Below are positions 52,939 to 62,397 of a stretch of DNA of 64,000 nucleotides, piece after piece; the first letter of the stretch is position 1; each line of letters begins with the position of its first letter. The translations under genes were made by a program, and so were the position numbers. Below the pieces are notes generated by a model that did no database searches, was not told where the DNA came from, and worked only from the letters and a program-made list of their open reading frames with translations. The DNA is from Gemmatimonadota bacterium (GTDB lineage Bacteria > Gemmatimonadota > Gemmatimonadetes > Gemmatimonadales > Gemmatimonadaceae): contig JADJAD010000007.1 in the NCBI GenBank assembly GCA_016704465.1, positions 434,001-498,000 of the forward strand, read 5' to 3'.

Positions 52939-55029
52939 ATGCCTCCACCACATCCCGACAGCGCCGCGCCGACGCACAAACTAACTATTGCTGCCATGCG
53001 AGCTGCCGCGCTCGTGATGGCGGTACTCGGTGCGTTTCCCCTGGCCAACTGGATCGCCGGCGGGCACGAGTACGAGAACTACGCGCAGGTCCGGAGCGAG
53101 TGGGCAACCGGCGCGCTCATCGTGTTCGGCTTCGCCGCGGTCCTCACCATCCTCTCGCGTCGCCTGCCGCTCTGGCGCCCCGGATTGTTCTCGGGAATCG
53201 TGCATGCCGCCCATGCGCATCCGGTGCGCACCGGCGTCCTTTTGTTCGCGACGACCCTCGCCGTCTACGTCGTCGTTGCGCTGTGGGTCCTGTCGGGACG
53301 CCCCCTCCTGATCGACGAGATCGGGCACATCTTCCAGGCCCGAATCTTCGCGCAGGGTCGGCTCTGGCTCGACCCTCCCCAGTACCCCGAGTTCTTCAGC
53401 GCGCTGCACGTCATCGACTTCGGCGGCAAGTACTACGCGCATTTCCCGCCAGGCGGCCCGCTCCTCATGCTGCCAGCGGTCGTCCTGGGAATCCCATGGA
53501 TCGTTGGGCCGCTCTTCGGCGCCATCTCGGCGACCCTGTTCTGGGCGCTGGTGCGGCGCATCGAGTCGCGCCCCGCCGTCGCGCTGGCCGCCGCCCTCCT
53601 CTTCGCCTTCGCCCCGTTCGTCGCGTTTCTCTCCGGCTCGCACATGAATCACGTGCCGGTGCTGACCTGCCTCCTGCTGGCGATGTACGCGCTCGTGCGC
53701 CAGACCGACGACGACGCGCCACATCCCGGCTGGGGGGCACTCTGCGGAGGCGCGTTAGGCGTGGCTGCGAGCCTCCGCCCCCTCGACGCGGTGGCGTTTG
53801 CGCTCCCCGCCGGGCTGTGGATGTTGTGGCGTACCATCCAGCGAAAGAGCCGGTTCCCGGAACTCATGACCGCCGGCATCGCGATTACCCTCCCGATCGC
53901 CGGCGTGCTCTGGTATAACAGCCAGGCCACCGGGCAGCCGCTCGTCTTTCCCTACGAGCTGCTCTGGGGCAAGAGCCACGGCTTGGGCTTCCACGCCGCG
54001 CCCTGGGGCGAACCACACTCTCCGCTGCGTGGACTGGAACTCCTCAACATCTATTTCCTTCGACTGCAGACCAACCTCTTCGAACTCCCGGTCCCGTCGC
54101 TCATCGCCCCCATTGTGGCGCTCGCCGCGACGCGGCGTGTCGAGCGCTTCGATCGTTATCTGCTGTGGACCGCGGGGGGTATCGTTGCGCTGTATTTCTC
54201 CTACTGGGGCGACGGGTTCTTCCTCGGCTCGCGTTTCTTCCTGGTCCTGGCCCCCGCTCTCGCGCTGTGGAGCGCACGGTGCCTTCCCGCGCTGCGCGAG
54301 CGGTTTCCCTCGGCAACGACACTCTATCGGGGCGCAGTCTTCGCGGCCGCGAGCGCGCTTGCGATTGCCGTCCTTGTTGGAATCCCGTACCGCGCCTTCG
54401 TGTACCGGAACGGCTTCCTGTCCATGCGCCTTGACCTCCCCGAGATGGCGGAACGTCAGGGCGTGCGCGATGCGATCATCTTCGTACGGGAAGGATGGGG
54501 CTCGCAGCTCATTGCCCGTATGTGGGCGCTCGGCGTGCCGCGCAGCGAGACCGAATCGATCTATCGTGCGGTCGATGCGTGCGTCCTGGACCACGCGCTG
54601 CAGCGGCTCGAGCGGTCGACTGTCCGCGACTCCGCAGCATGGCAGCAGCTGCAACCACTGATGCGCGACTCGCTCCGACTCGAGAAGGGGACGTTGACGC
54701 CGGACCGCACGTTGCGATCGCTCCCGGGGTCGACATATGACACCGAATGCACCGCGCGGGTGATGGAGGATCGCGCCGGATTTACCGTCGGCACCTCGGT
54801 CCTTGCCAATGCGCCGTCCAGCAACATCTTCGCGCGCGATCTGCATGGCCGCGACACGTTGCTCGTTCAACAGTTTCCTGGTCGACCACTCTTCTTGCTC
54901 CGGCCGACCTCAAGCGAACTTGGCGCCCCTCTGGTTCTGGAGCCGCTGCGCCCCGATTCGGTCGCACGCTCGTGGGGGGTCTCGATGCCTGCTCACGAAG
55001 CTGCTGACGTTCCGTCGCAGATCCGCTAG
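52939..55029 (+). CDS. GT-C-type membrane glycosyltransferase-like protein
   Basis: 696 aa with about 10-12 TM helices in the first 500 residues. The first large periplasmic loop has the acidic pair PLLIDEIGHIFQARIFAQGRL, placed like the catalytic Asp/Glu of ArnT/PMT-type enzymes that use polyprenyl-phosphate sugars, and YYAHFPPGGPLLML follows as in family loops. The C-terminal 190 residues form a soluble periplasmic domain. Donor and acceptor are unknown. 62 bp after mnmG. Confidence 0.78.
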   Translation: MPPPHPDSAAPTHKLTIAAMRAAALVMAVLGAFPLANWIAGGHEYENYAQVRSEWATGALIVFGFAAVLTILSRRLPLWRPGLFSGIVHAAHAHPVRTGVLLFATTLAVYVVVALWVLSGRPLLIDEIGHIFQARIFAQGRLWLDPPQYPEFFSALHVIDFGGKYYAHFPPGGPLLMLPAVVLGIPWIVGPLFGAISATLFWALVRRIESRPAVALAAALLFAFAPFVAFLSGSHMNHVPVLTCLLLAMYALVRQTDDDAPHPGWGALCGGALGVAASLRPLDAVAFALPAGLWMLWRTIQRKSRFPELMTAGIAITLPIAGVLWYNSQATGQPLVFPYELLWGKSHGLGFHAAPWGEPHSPLRGLELLNIYFLRLQTNLFELPVPSLIAPIVALAATRRVERFDRYLLWTAGGIVALYFSYWGDGFFLGSRFFLVLAPALALWSARCLPALRERFPSATTLYRGAVFAAASALAIAVLVGIPYRAFVYRNGFLSMRLDLPEMAERQGVRDAIIFVREGWGSQLIARMWALGVPRSETESIYRAVDACVLDHALQRLERSTVRDSAAWQQLQPLMRDSLRLEKGTLTPDRTLRSLPGSTYDTECTARVMEDRAGFTVGTSVLANAPSSNIFARDLHGRDTLLVQQFPGRPLFLLRPTSSELGAPLVLEPLRPDSVARSWGVSMPAHEAADVPSQIR

Positions 55030-55477
55030 GTCGACTCGTTCTCTCGCATCGCAGGGATTCTTACTTCCGCAGGTTGCGACGTTGCGATGCCGATGATGAT
55101 GCCATAGTGGCGTAGTGGTGTGCTTGATATCGACTGTTCAGCGACCCATTGGTTCGGAGTGAGCGCCCCCCCGTCCCACCCTCAGCACCGCACTCCGCAC
55201 CACGAGCAAGTGCGCGCCTCGTGCGTGCGTCGGTCTGTATGACAGCGTCAGGGTGCGAACAGCCGCCAGGCGCGAGCGGATCGAAGTCGATTCGTGCTGG
55301 TAGAATGGAGCGTCGACGCGCCCGCCCTCGAGCCGAGGCATCCCTGGTCGATCGTTGCCCACCGGCACGCGCTTTCTGCGCGCCTCATTCCATTGGAGCG
55401 AAGCTCGAATCCTGCGGAATTCGTATGGGCCAGATTCAGACGGTCGGCTGCTACATAGTATCTCTAGGAGACTTAAC
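55030..55477. other. 448-bp region without a recognised gene
   Basis: Between the GT-C gene and the SIMPL gene. Short frames exist but look random. Immediately before the SIMPL start is a TAGGAG ribosome-binding site in a locally AT-richer stretch (about 55450-55477), which probably belongs to that gene's leader. No hairpin with a T-run was noticed. Confidence 0.5.
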
Positions 55478-56239
55478 ATGTCGTTCGATCGTGCTGCCAA
55501 CCGGGGTATGGTGCGACTAGCTGGGATGGCCGCGATAGCGCTGCTCCCGCCGGCCGCTGGCTGCGCGCAGGATGCGCCCGCTCAACCGAACATTCATCCG
55601 CCGTCTCAGATCGTAACTACCGCGACGGGCGAGGCGACCCTCATTCCGGACCGAGGGATCATCACGTTTGCGGTTGAAGAACGTGCGTCGACGGCGGCGG
55701 CGGCGGGTGCCCAGAATGCTCGACTGCAGGCGGCGGTCATCTCGGCGCTCCGTGCAAAGGGCGTCGCGCCAGAACACATCAGCACCAGTGGGTATTCCGT
55801 CAGTCCAGACGAGCAGTACCCCAAGGGAGAGCGGAAGCTGGTTGGCTACATCGCGCGAAACTCGGTTGTTGTCGATGTACAGAAGCTCGATCTAGTCGGT
55901 GCGCTAATAGACGCCGCGCTGGGTGCCGGCGCGAACAGCATCGGTGGACTTCAGTACTACAGCACCAGTTTCGAAGCCGTGCGTCGCTCGGCTTTGGAGT
56001 CTGCGGTGGTGAAGGCCAGGGCTGACGCCGAGGTGATGGCGCGGGCGGCCGGTGGGTCGCTTGGCGCACCACTCGAGATTGCGGCGAACAACACGGGCAT
56101 TCCGCGTGCGATGGTGCTGCAGCAAGTAGTGGCTACAGGTCGGGCGATGAGCGCAGGCGTCGAGACTCCTGTGTCAGTCGGCGAGCAGAAGGTGACCGTG
56201 ATGGTGACGACCCGCTGGGTGTTCGTGGCAACGCGCTGA
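55478..56239 (+). CDS. SIMPL domain (DUF541) lipoprotein-like protein
   Basis: 253 aa from the ATG at 55478 (TAGGAG 8 nt upstream). Export signal with GMAAIALLPPAAGCAQ, a plausible lipobox AAGC. VTTATGEATLIPDRGIITFAVEERA is the SIMPL start; ISTSGYSVSPDEQYPKGERKLVGYIARN and ARADAEVMARAAG are later conserved parts. Periplasmic/outer-envelope proteins of unknown biochemical role (Omp28-like; implicated in oxidative stress in some species). Confidence 0.9.
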   Translation: MSFDRAANRGMVRLAGMAAIALLPPAAGCAQDAPAQPNIHPPSQIVTTATGEATLIPDRGIITFAVEERASTAAAAGAQNARLQAAVISALRAKGVAPEHISTSGYSVSPDEQYPKGERKLVGYIARNSVVVDVQKLDLVGALIDAALGAGANSIGGLQYYSTSFEAVRRSALESAVVKARADAEVMARAAGGSLGAPLEIAANNTGIPRAMVLQQVVATGRAMSAGVETPVSVGEQKVTVMVTTRWVFVATR

Positions 56240-56415
56240 ACCCCTGCCTCGGACACCCCGTCATTCGATCGCGGCACCGGGCCTGAGGTATCCGCTCGGC
56301 GCGAGGCTCCGGTTGGTTCACAGTATGGCGTACTGTCATGCTCGCTTAGCGACCGGGCAAGCTAGCTGCCCTGATTTCTGCCTCGCGCGGGGAGTCAGCC
56401 ATCCCCATTCGATCA

Positions 56416-56431
56416 TGTTTCACGTGAAACA
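56416..56431. other. parS: parS site 1 (perfect palindrome)
   Basis: TGTTTCACGTGAAACA, identical to the widely conserved chromosomal parS consensus, 150 bp before parA. ParB nucleates here and loads CTP-dependently on flanking DNA. Confidence 0.95.
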
Positions 56432-56468
56432 CTGCCTCCGTTCCGCCTATGGGAGAACTGGAGGCAGT
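56431..56468. other. Hairpin between the two parS sites
   Basis: ACTGCCTCC (56431-56439) and GGAGGCAGT (56460-56468) form a perfect 9-bp inverted repeat around a 20-nt loop; the first base is shared with parS 1. No T-run follows, so a terminator is doubtful. It may set spacing between the two ParB sites. Confidence 0.6.
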
Positions 56469-56486
56469 TTCCTCGATATCACGCTG

Positions 56487-56502
56487 TGTTTCACGTGAAA
56501 CG
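56487..56502. other. parS: parS site 2 (15 of 16 bases)
   Basis: TGTTTCACGTGAAACG, one base from the consensus at the last position, 56 bp after the end of site 1 and 78 bp before parA. The rest of the 340-bp SIMPL-parA interval holds the inter-site hairpin and no gene. Confidence 0.93.
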
Positions 56503-56579
56503 GCTGGCAGCATGCCGACGGTGAGGCGATATTCCCCTCCCCAGAATCCAACGCTCGAATCCAAGGAGTCGCCGCGCCC

Positions 56580-57389
56580 GTGGCAAGAATTATCGCCATC
56601 GCCAACCAGAAAGGCGGCGTCGGCAAGACGACAACCGCTGTAAACCTCGCAGCGGCTCTCGCAGCCGCCGAGCAGCGCACCTTGCTGGTAGATGCGGATC
56701 CGCAAGGAAATGCGACTAGCGGACTCGGCATTTCGCGCACGGATATCACCCGTACCACCTACGACATCCTCCTCGGACTTGCCGCCACGGAGTCGGCGTT
56801 GCTCCGTAGCGTCCATTTTCGCTCGCTCGATCTGCTGCCCGCCTCGGCCGACCTGGCTGCCGCTGAAATCGAGCTGGTCGAGGTCGAGGCGCGAGAGCAC
56901 GCGATGCGAAGAGCGTTCGCTCAAGTACGCGATCAGTACGACTTCATACTCATCGACTGTCCACCGTCACTGGGCCTGATCACCGTCAACATGCTGGCCG
57001 CTGCGGATGGCGTGCTCATCCCGCTTCAATGCGAGTACTATGCACTCGAGGGCCTGAGCCAACTGCTCAATACCATCCAACTCGTTCAGCGCCGCCTCAA
57101 CGACCACCTCGTCGTCGACGGTGTCCTGCTCACCATGTACGACGCGCGGCTGAACCTGTCGCGGCAGGTCGCATCCGAGGCGCGCGAGTATTTTGGCGAC
57201 ACGGTGTTCGAGACGGTCATTCCTCGTAATGTGCGCCTCGCCGAGGCGCCGAGCTTCGGCAAACCCATCATTGTTTACGACGTCGCTTCGGTAGGAGCAG
57301 TGGCATATCTCACTGCCGCACGCGAGGTTATCCGACGACTAGGAACGTCTGTTTCCTCCGCTGCGACCGCGAACGCCGCGGGGCTGTAA
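56580..57389 (+). CDS. parA: Chromosome partitioning ATPase ParA/Soj
   Basis: 269 aa, GTG start with AAGGAG about 11 nt upstream. Deviant Walker A: IAIANQKGGVGKTTTAVNLAAAL; A' VDADPQGNATSGLG; Walker B DFILIDCPPSLG. ATP-dependent, non-specific DNA-binding dimer that moves ParB-parS complexes. No N-terminal HTH, so the chromosomal type rather than the plasmid type Ia. parB follows after about 67 bp. Confidence 0.97.
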   Translation: MARIIAIANQKGGVGKTTTAVNLAAALAAAEQRTLLVDADPQGNATSGLGISRTDITRTTYDILLGLAATESALLRSVHFRSLDLLPASADLAAAEIELVEVEAREHAMRRAFAQVRDQYDFILIDCPPSLGLITVNMLAAADGVLIPLQCEYYALEGLSQLLNTIQLVQRRLNDHLVVDGVLLTMYDARLNLSRQVASEAREYFGDTVFETVIPRNVRLAEAPSFGKPIIVYDVASVGAVAYLTAAREVIRRLGTSVSSAATANAAGL

Positions 57390-57456
57390 ACGTACGTTTG
57401 CCGTGCTGCGCCCGCGATTCCTGCCGTTCAATCCCCATATGACCCCACGCGACACC

Positions 57457-58383
57457 ATGACGGAGAAACCACGTCGCCTCGGTCGAGGACTCGAAGCCCT
57501 CATTGCCGGCGCCGGATCGTCAGTCCCCGCGGCGGTCCCCGCAGGCACCGCCGAAGCCGCTGCGTCGCCCTTGCGGTCCATCCCCATCGGCGACATTCGC
57601 CCGAATCCGTTTCAGCCGCGTCGTGACTTCCGACCCGAGGAACTCACCGAACTCGAAAACTCGATCCGCGCCAGCGGCCTACTGCAGCCCGTTACTGTGC
57701 GTGCACACGCCACCGGTGGCTACGAGCTCGTCGCGGGCGAACGCCGGTTCCGGGCAGCCAGCCGCCTCGGGTGGTCGGAGATCCCCGCCGTCGTGAAAAC
57801 GCTCGATGATCGCGAGATGCTCACCCTTGCACTCATCGAGAACCTGCAACGCGCTGACCTCAACCCCCTCGACGAGGCCCTCGGCTTCCAACGCCTCATC
57901 GATGAGTTCACCCTCACGCAGCAGCAAGTCGCCGACGCCGTCGGAAAGGATCGCTCGACGGTGGCCAACCTGCTCCGCGTGTTGCAGCTGCCCGACGGCA
58001 TCAAGCGCCTCGTCCGCGACGGCGTCATCTCGTTAGGCCACGCGCGCGCACTGCTCGCGATGCCCAACGAACGTCTCATGCTCGACACAGCCAAGCTCAT
58101 CGTGGACCGCGGCCTCTCCGTGCGCGAAGCCGAACGCATTGCCCAGGAAGCCCGGCCGACCGAGGATCGTCCCAAGGCGCCCCGCGCGGCTGACCGTGGG
58201 CGCGATGCGCACGCCGCTGAGTTGCGTCGCCTGACAGAAATGCTGCGCCGTCACCTGCAAACCGACGTGCGCCTGACCATCGAAGGCGAGTCGAAGGGCG
58301 AGATCTCCATTCGGTTCTACTCGGCCGACGACCTGCACCGCCTGCTCGAGTCGATCCTCGGACGTCCCCTCGACGACGCCTGA
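57457..58383 (+). CDS. parB: Chromosome partitioning protein ParB
   Basis: 308 aa from the ATG at 57457 (MTEKPRRLGRGLEALIAG, the family start that contacts ParA); in-frame GTG 57403 and ATG 57439 are alternatives. The N-terminal CTPase domain has GERRFRAASRLG and ENLQRADLNPLDEA; the HTH lies in FTLTQQQVADAVGKDRSTVANLLRVLQLP; a C-terminal dimerisation segment ends RLLESILGRPLDDA. Its sites are the two parS just upstream of parA. Confidence 0.96.
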   Translation: MTEKPRRLGRGLEALIAGAGSSVPAAVPAGTAEAAASPLRSIPIGDIRPNPFQPRRDFRPEELTELENSIRASGLLQPVTVRAHATGGYELVAGERRFRAASRLGWSEIPAVVKTLDDREMLTLALIENLQRADLNPLDEALGFQRLIDEFTLTQQQVADAVGKDRSTVANLLRVLQLPDGIKRLVRDGVISLGHARALLAMPNERLMLDTAKLIVDRGLSVREAERIAQEARPTEDRPKAPRAADRGRDAHAAELRRLTEMLRRHLQTDVRLTIEGESKGEISIRFYSADDLHRLLESILGRPLDDA

Positions 58384-58421
58384 CCCCCGCGACCGCTCCT
58401 TCCACTCCCCGCGTGCACCTC

Positions 58422-58865
58422 ATGGCCCTCTTCAACAAGCCAGCCGAACGTCCCGTCACCCGCCTCGACGCCGCAGGCGCCGAATCCTCAATGTCGGTCA
58501 TCGGCAGCGGCATGCGCATCACCGGTGACATCGAAAGCAATGGCGTCATCAAGGTCGAGGGCACCATCGAGGGCGCCGTGCGCGGCGCGCGTCAGCTGCT
58601 GCTCGGCAAGGGCGGAACCATTCACGGCGACATCTTTGCCATCGACGCCATCCTCGGCGGCACGGTCGTCGGAACCGTGGTCGCCAGTGAGCGAGTGGAA
58701 ATCCAGGGAACATCCAGCGTGGAGGGCGACATCCATACCAAGAGCATGGTCGTCTTCGAGGGCGGAATGATCAACGGTTCCGTGCGCATGGGCGAGCACG
58801 CCAACCTCGCACAGTCCCCGCCCGCCTCGGCAAGCGAAGACCCCGTTGGCGTCGCGGGACCCTAG
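58422..58865 (+). CDS. Bactofilin
   Basis: 147 aa from ATG 58422 (GTG 58413 possible). Single bactofilin (DUF583) domain: GSGMRITGDIESNGVIKVEGTIEGAV, then repeated short strands (GTIHGDIFAIDAILGGTVVGTVVA) of a right-handed beta-helix that polymerises without nucleotide. Neighbours parA-parB as in several bacteria where bactofilins position ParABS (for example the myxobacterial BacNOP), so a role in origin positioning is a reasonable inference. Confidence 0.93.
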   Translation: MALFNKPAERPVTRLDAAGAESSMSVIGSGMRITGDIESNGVIKVEGTIEGAVRGARQLLLGKGGTIHGDIFAIDAILGGTVVGTVVASERVEIQGTSSVEGDIHTKSMVVFEGGMINGSVRMGEHANLAQSPPASASEDPVGVAGP

Positions 58866-59083
58866 ACTCGGACGGCCAGCTGCCACGACGTACTCTGTTC
58901 GCCCACTCACCCGCGGACGGTCCGTCGCCCGGGCGCTGCTGCTCGGGAGCAGGAGGTCGCACGATAGCTGGACCGATCCACCCCGATCACGTTCGACGCA
59001 CAAACTTGGGGTGCGTGCAGGACATTCGTTTCACGACTGTGGCGTAACAGCCATGCTCACGGCCGCTTTCTGAGGTAATCGTC

Positions 59084-60100
59084 GTGTCGCATCAGCGATT
59101 CTCCACACTCTTCCACATGGTTTTCCTCACGCTGATCGCGATCGGCGTGACCGCCTGTGGAGAATCAGACGCTGGAGACGCCGGCACCTTCCGGGTCGCG
59201 CTGCTCACCCCCGGTTCCATCTCGGACCAGTCCTGGAACGGCAGCGCCTACGAGGGCCTGCTGCGCATTCGCGATTCACTCGGCGCCGAGGTCAGCCACA
59301 TCCAGACCAAGACCCCGGCGGAGTTCGAGGAGAACTTCCGGCAGTACGGAGCGCAGGGATACCGGCTCGTCTTTGGCCATGGATTCGAGTTCCAGGACGC
59401 AGCCGCTCGCGTCGCCCCGGAGTTCCCCAAGACGATCTTCGTCACTACATCGGGTAACACGAGCGGTCCCAACCTTGCCGGGATTCGCTTTGCCTTCGAG
59501 GAGCCGTCGTTCATGGCGGGCATGGTCGCCGGTGCATTGACCAAGTCCCGCGTCATCGGCGCGATCGGTGGCACCGAACTGCCCCCCGTGAAGGACTCAT
59601 TCAGGGCCTTCACCGAAGGGGCTCGCTCCATGAATCCCGATGTGGAAGTCCTGATCGCGTACATCGGGTCGTGGGATGATGCGAGTGCAGGGAAGGAGCA
59701 GGCGCTTGCGCAGATCGCGCGCGGCGCGGACGTCATCTTTCAGAACGCCGACGCCGCCGGCCTTGGTGTATTCCAGGCCGCGCGCGAATCGGGGAAGGCG
59801 TATGTCTTCGGGTCAAACTCCAACCAGAACGCCGTCGCGCCCGAGGTCACGGTTGGCAGCGTAGTGGTCGACGTTCCGCACGCGTTCCTGTTCGTGGCCC
59901 GCCAGATCGTCGACGGCACCTTCGTCCCGCGCGTCGTCCCGATGGGATCCAGTGTAGACGCCGTCCGGCTCGAGATGAACCCGGCCCTCTTGTCTGTAGT
60001 CCCCCCCGCCGCGATTGCGGCCGTCGATTCGGTTCGTGCCGGGATCGCCGCAGGCAAGATCGTCATCGAACCGGGACGCCCGTTCCCCAAGGCTCCCTGA
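59084..60100 (+). CDS. BMP family ABC-transporter substrate-binding lipoprotein
   Basis: 338 aa, GTG start after TGAGGT. Lipobox IGVTAC (Cys25). Basic-membrane-protein/Med-type periplasmic-binding fold: VALLTPGSISDQSWNGSAYEGL, FGHGFEFQDAA, GGTELPPVKDSFRAFTEGA, YIGSWDDASAGKEQALAQIARGADVIFQNADAAGLGV. Family members mostly bind purine nucleosides. It heads a cluster with Nif3-like and ABC ATPase genes. Confidence 0.93.
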   Translation: MSHQRFSTLFHMVFLTLIAIGVTACGESDAGDAGTFRVALLTPGSISDQSWNGSAYEGLLRIRDSLGAEVSHIQTKTPAEFEENFRQYGAQGYRLVFGHGFEFQDAAARVAPEFPKTIFVTTSGNTSGPNLAGIRFAFEEPSFMAGMVAGALTKSRVIGAIGGTELPPVKDSFRAFTEGARSMNPDVEVLIAYIGSWDDASAGKEQALAQIARGADVIFQNADAAGLGVFQAARESGKAYVFGSNSNQNAVAPEVTVGSVVVDVPHAFLFVARQIVDGTFVPRVVPMGSSVDAVRLEMNPALLSVVPPAAIAAVDSVRAGIAAGKIVIEPGRPFPKAP

Positions 60101-60118
60101 ACCCAGCACGCCCCAACC

Positions 60119-60892
60119 ATGCCCAGCGCCACCGAACTCGCCGCATTTCTTGACGCGGTGCTCGAGTCATCAGGCTTCCCGGACTATCCGGGGGCACTGA
60201 ACGGATTGCAACTCGACCACCGGGGGCCGGTACGCCGCGTCGCGGCCGCCGTTGATTTCTCCGGCCGGACCATCGATGCGGCGCTGAATGCCGACGCCAA
60301 CTTCCTGATCCTGCACCACGGCATGTTCTGGAGCGGGGCGCAACGCATCAACGGCCAGGTCTACGAACGCCTGCACCGCCTCATGGCCCATGACGTTGCC
60401 GTCTACGCCTCGCACCTCCCACTCGACTCTCATCCTACGCTCGGGAACAACGCACGCCTGGCGAGCGCATTGGGGCTGGAGGCGAGCGAACGATTCGGCG
60501 CGTACGAAGGAGTCCCGATCGGTGTCGCTGGCGAAACAGACATGGCCACCGCCGATCTCCTCGTCCGCGTCGACGCCTACGCCCAGTCATTCGGGGGGGG
60601 CGCACGCGCCTCGTGGATGCCCGAGGGGCGACGGACCATCCGCTGGGCCATTTCGTCAGGTGCCGGGATCGGCAGCAAGGAGATTCGCGACGCGCAGGCG
60701 CGCGAGATCGACACGCTGATCGTGGGTGAGGGACCCCATCACACCACGGTCGATGCCGCCGATGCCGGCATCGTCATCATCTATGCCGGCCACTACGCGA
60801 CCGAGACGCTGGGCGTCTGCGCCCTCGCCGACGCGCTCACCCACCAGTTCGGCGTCCCCTCCACCTTCTTGCTCCTTCCAACCGGGTCGTGA
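60119..60892 (+). CDS. Nif3-like dinuclear metal centre protein (GTP cyclohydrolase I type 2 homologue)
   Basis: 257 aa. Metal ligands are visible in FLILHHGMFW, YASHLPLDSHP and the C-terminal YAGHYATETLGV. Cytoplasmic hexameric toroid; biochemical role unsettled. An eight-G run at 60593-60600 inside the gene could slip. It lies between the substrate-binding and ATPase genes and its stop overlaps the GTG of the ATPase by 4 bp. Confidence 0.92.
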   Translation: MPSATELAAFLDAVLESSGFPDYPGALNGLQLDHRGPVRRVAAAVDFSGRTIDAALNADANFLILHHGMFWSGAQRINGQVYERLHRLMAHDVAVYASHLPLDSHPTLGNNARLASALGLEASERFGAYEGVPIGVAGETDMATADLLVRVDAYAQSFGGGARASWMPEGRRTIRWAISSGAGIGSKEIRDAQAREIDTLIVGEGPHHTTVDAADAGIVIIYAGHYATETLGVCALADALTHQFGVPSTFLLLPTGS

Positions 60893-62373
60893 CCGTCGCC
60901 CTCGAGCTCGACGGATTGCGCAAGCGGTTTGGCGTCGTCGAGGCGCTCGCAGGGGCTTCCATGCGCGTGCGCGGAGGCACCGTTCACGCCTTGCTCGGCG
61001 AGAACGGTGCGGGGAAGACCACCCTCATGCGCATCGTCTATGGCACGCTGCGCGCCGATGCCGGCGCCGTCTCCCTGGACGGCGCCCCGGCCACCTTCCG
61101 CACCAGCGCCGACGCCATTGCCAGGGGCATCGGCATGGTGCATCAGCACTTTGCGCTGGTCCCGGCCATGACGGTCGCCGAGAACGTAGCGTTAGGCATG
61201 CGAGGCCACTACGATGCGCGGGCCGCCGCTGCGCGCGTGCGCGACCTCGGCGCAACGACCGGACTGGTGCTCGACCCAGACGCGCGCGTCGAGACGCTCC
61301 CCGTCGGAGCGCAGCAGCGGCTCGAGATCGTCAAGGCGCTGGCCCGCAACGCTCGCCTGCTGATCCTCGATGAGCCGACGGCCGTCCTTGCGCCTGACGA
61401 GGCCGACGACTTGATGCGCTGGATCCGTCGCTTTCGTGACGACGGGCACGCCGTCGTCCTCATCACGCATAAGCTCCGCGAAGCGCTCGCCATTGCCGAC
61501 GACGTTACTGTCCTTCGACGTGGAACAACGGTCCTGACCGGATCCGTTGCAGCGCTTGACGAACCAACGCTCGTCGCCGCGCTGCTGGGCGAGACCTCCG
61601 CGCGCGCCGACGCGGCCCGCCCGCTCGTCAGCAGGTTGCCGCTGACGGAGCAGCGGACAGATGTACCTTCACACCCTGGCCGCGACAGGCGCCTGGTGGC
61701 CACGTTGCAGAACATCTCCGTCTCCTACGCAAGGCGTGCGCCGATCCTGCACAACGTCACGCTCGACCTGCGGGCCGGTGAGATCCTCGGCGTCGCGGCG
61801 GTGGAGGGATCAGGCCAGCATGAGCTCATGCGCGTGCTCGCCGGGCGACTGACGCCGACGTCCGGGACGCTCAGCCTGCCGCATGCAGTCGCCTTTATCC
61901 CCGAGGATCGCCATCGTCACGCCATGGCCCTCGACATGTCTCTCGTCGAGAACGTGGCACTGCGTGGCCTGTCCAAGCGACGCGGTCGCATGGAGTGGCG
62001 TGCGCTGCGTAACGCAACCAACGAGATCCTCTCCCGCTTCGATGTGCGGGCGCCGGGGCCGCTCGCGTCGGGCCGAGCGCTGTCCGGAGGGAACCAGCAG
62101 AAGCTCATCCTAGGACGCGAACTCGCTGATCGCCCGGAAATGATCGTCGCAGAAAACCCGACACGCGGCCTGGACATTCGTGCGGCGGCGGCGGTGCAGG
62201 GCCACCTGCGTGCCGCGCGCGACGCCGGAAGCGCTGTGGTGATGTATTCCAGCGATCTCGACGAGGTACTTTCGTTGGCAAGTCGGCTCATTGTGGTGCA
62301 CGCCGGTCGCGTCGTGCACGTGGAGCATCCGACGCGCGAGACGGTGGGACGAGCGATGCTCGGGGCGCAGTAA
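60889..62373 (+). CDS. ABC transporter ATPase, nucleoside/simple-sugar type (tandem)
   Basis: 494 aa, two ABC domains. Domain 1: GENGAGKTT, LPVGAQQRLEIVKAL, LILDEPTAVLAPDE. Domain 2: degenerate Walker A (AVEGSGQHELMR), ALSGGNQQKLILGREL, VAENPTRGLD. This layout is that of YufO/NupA/RbsA-type importers, and the BMP protein two genes upstream fits a nucleoside importer. The two permeases that normally follow are absent from the next 1.6 kb. Confidence 0.93.
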   Translation: MTVALELDGLRKRFGVVEALAGASMRVRGGTVHALLGENGAGKTTLMRIVYGTLRADAGAVSLDGAPATFRTSADAIARGIGMVHQHFALVPAMTVAENVALGMRGHYDARAAAARVRDLGATTGLVLDPDARVETLPVGAQQRLEIVKALARNARLLILDEPTAVLAPDEADDLMRWIRRFRDDGHAVVLITHKLREALAIADDVTVLRRGTTVLTGSVAALDEPTLVAALLGETSARADAARPLVSRLPLTEQRTDVPSHPGRDRRLVATLQNISVSYARRAPILHNVTLDLRAGEILGVAAVEGSGQHELMRVLAGRLTPTSGTLSLPHAVAFIPEDRHRHAMALDMSLVENVALRGLSKRRGRMEWRALRNATNEILSRFDVRAPGPLASGRALSGGNQQKLILGRELADRPEMIVAENPTRGLDIRAAAAVQGHLRAARDAGSAVVMYSSDLDEVLSLASRLIVVHAGRVVHVEHPTRETVGRAMLGAQ

Positions 62374-62397
62374 CGAAGACGCCGCACGAGTGCGTCG

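Noticed and set aside
55149..55520. Possible small gene in the 448-bp gap before the SIMPL gene
   Set aside because: Random composition, no ribosome-binding site, and it overlaps the well-placed TAGGAG/ATG start of the SIMPL gene.
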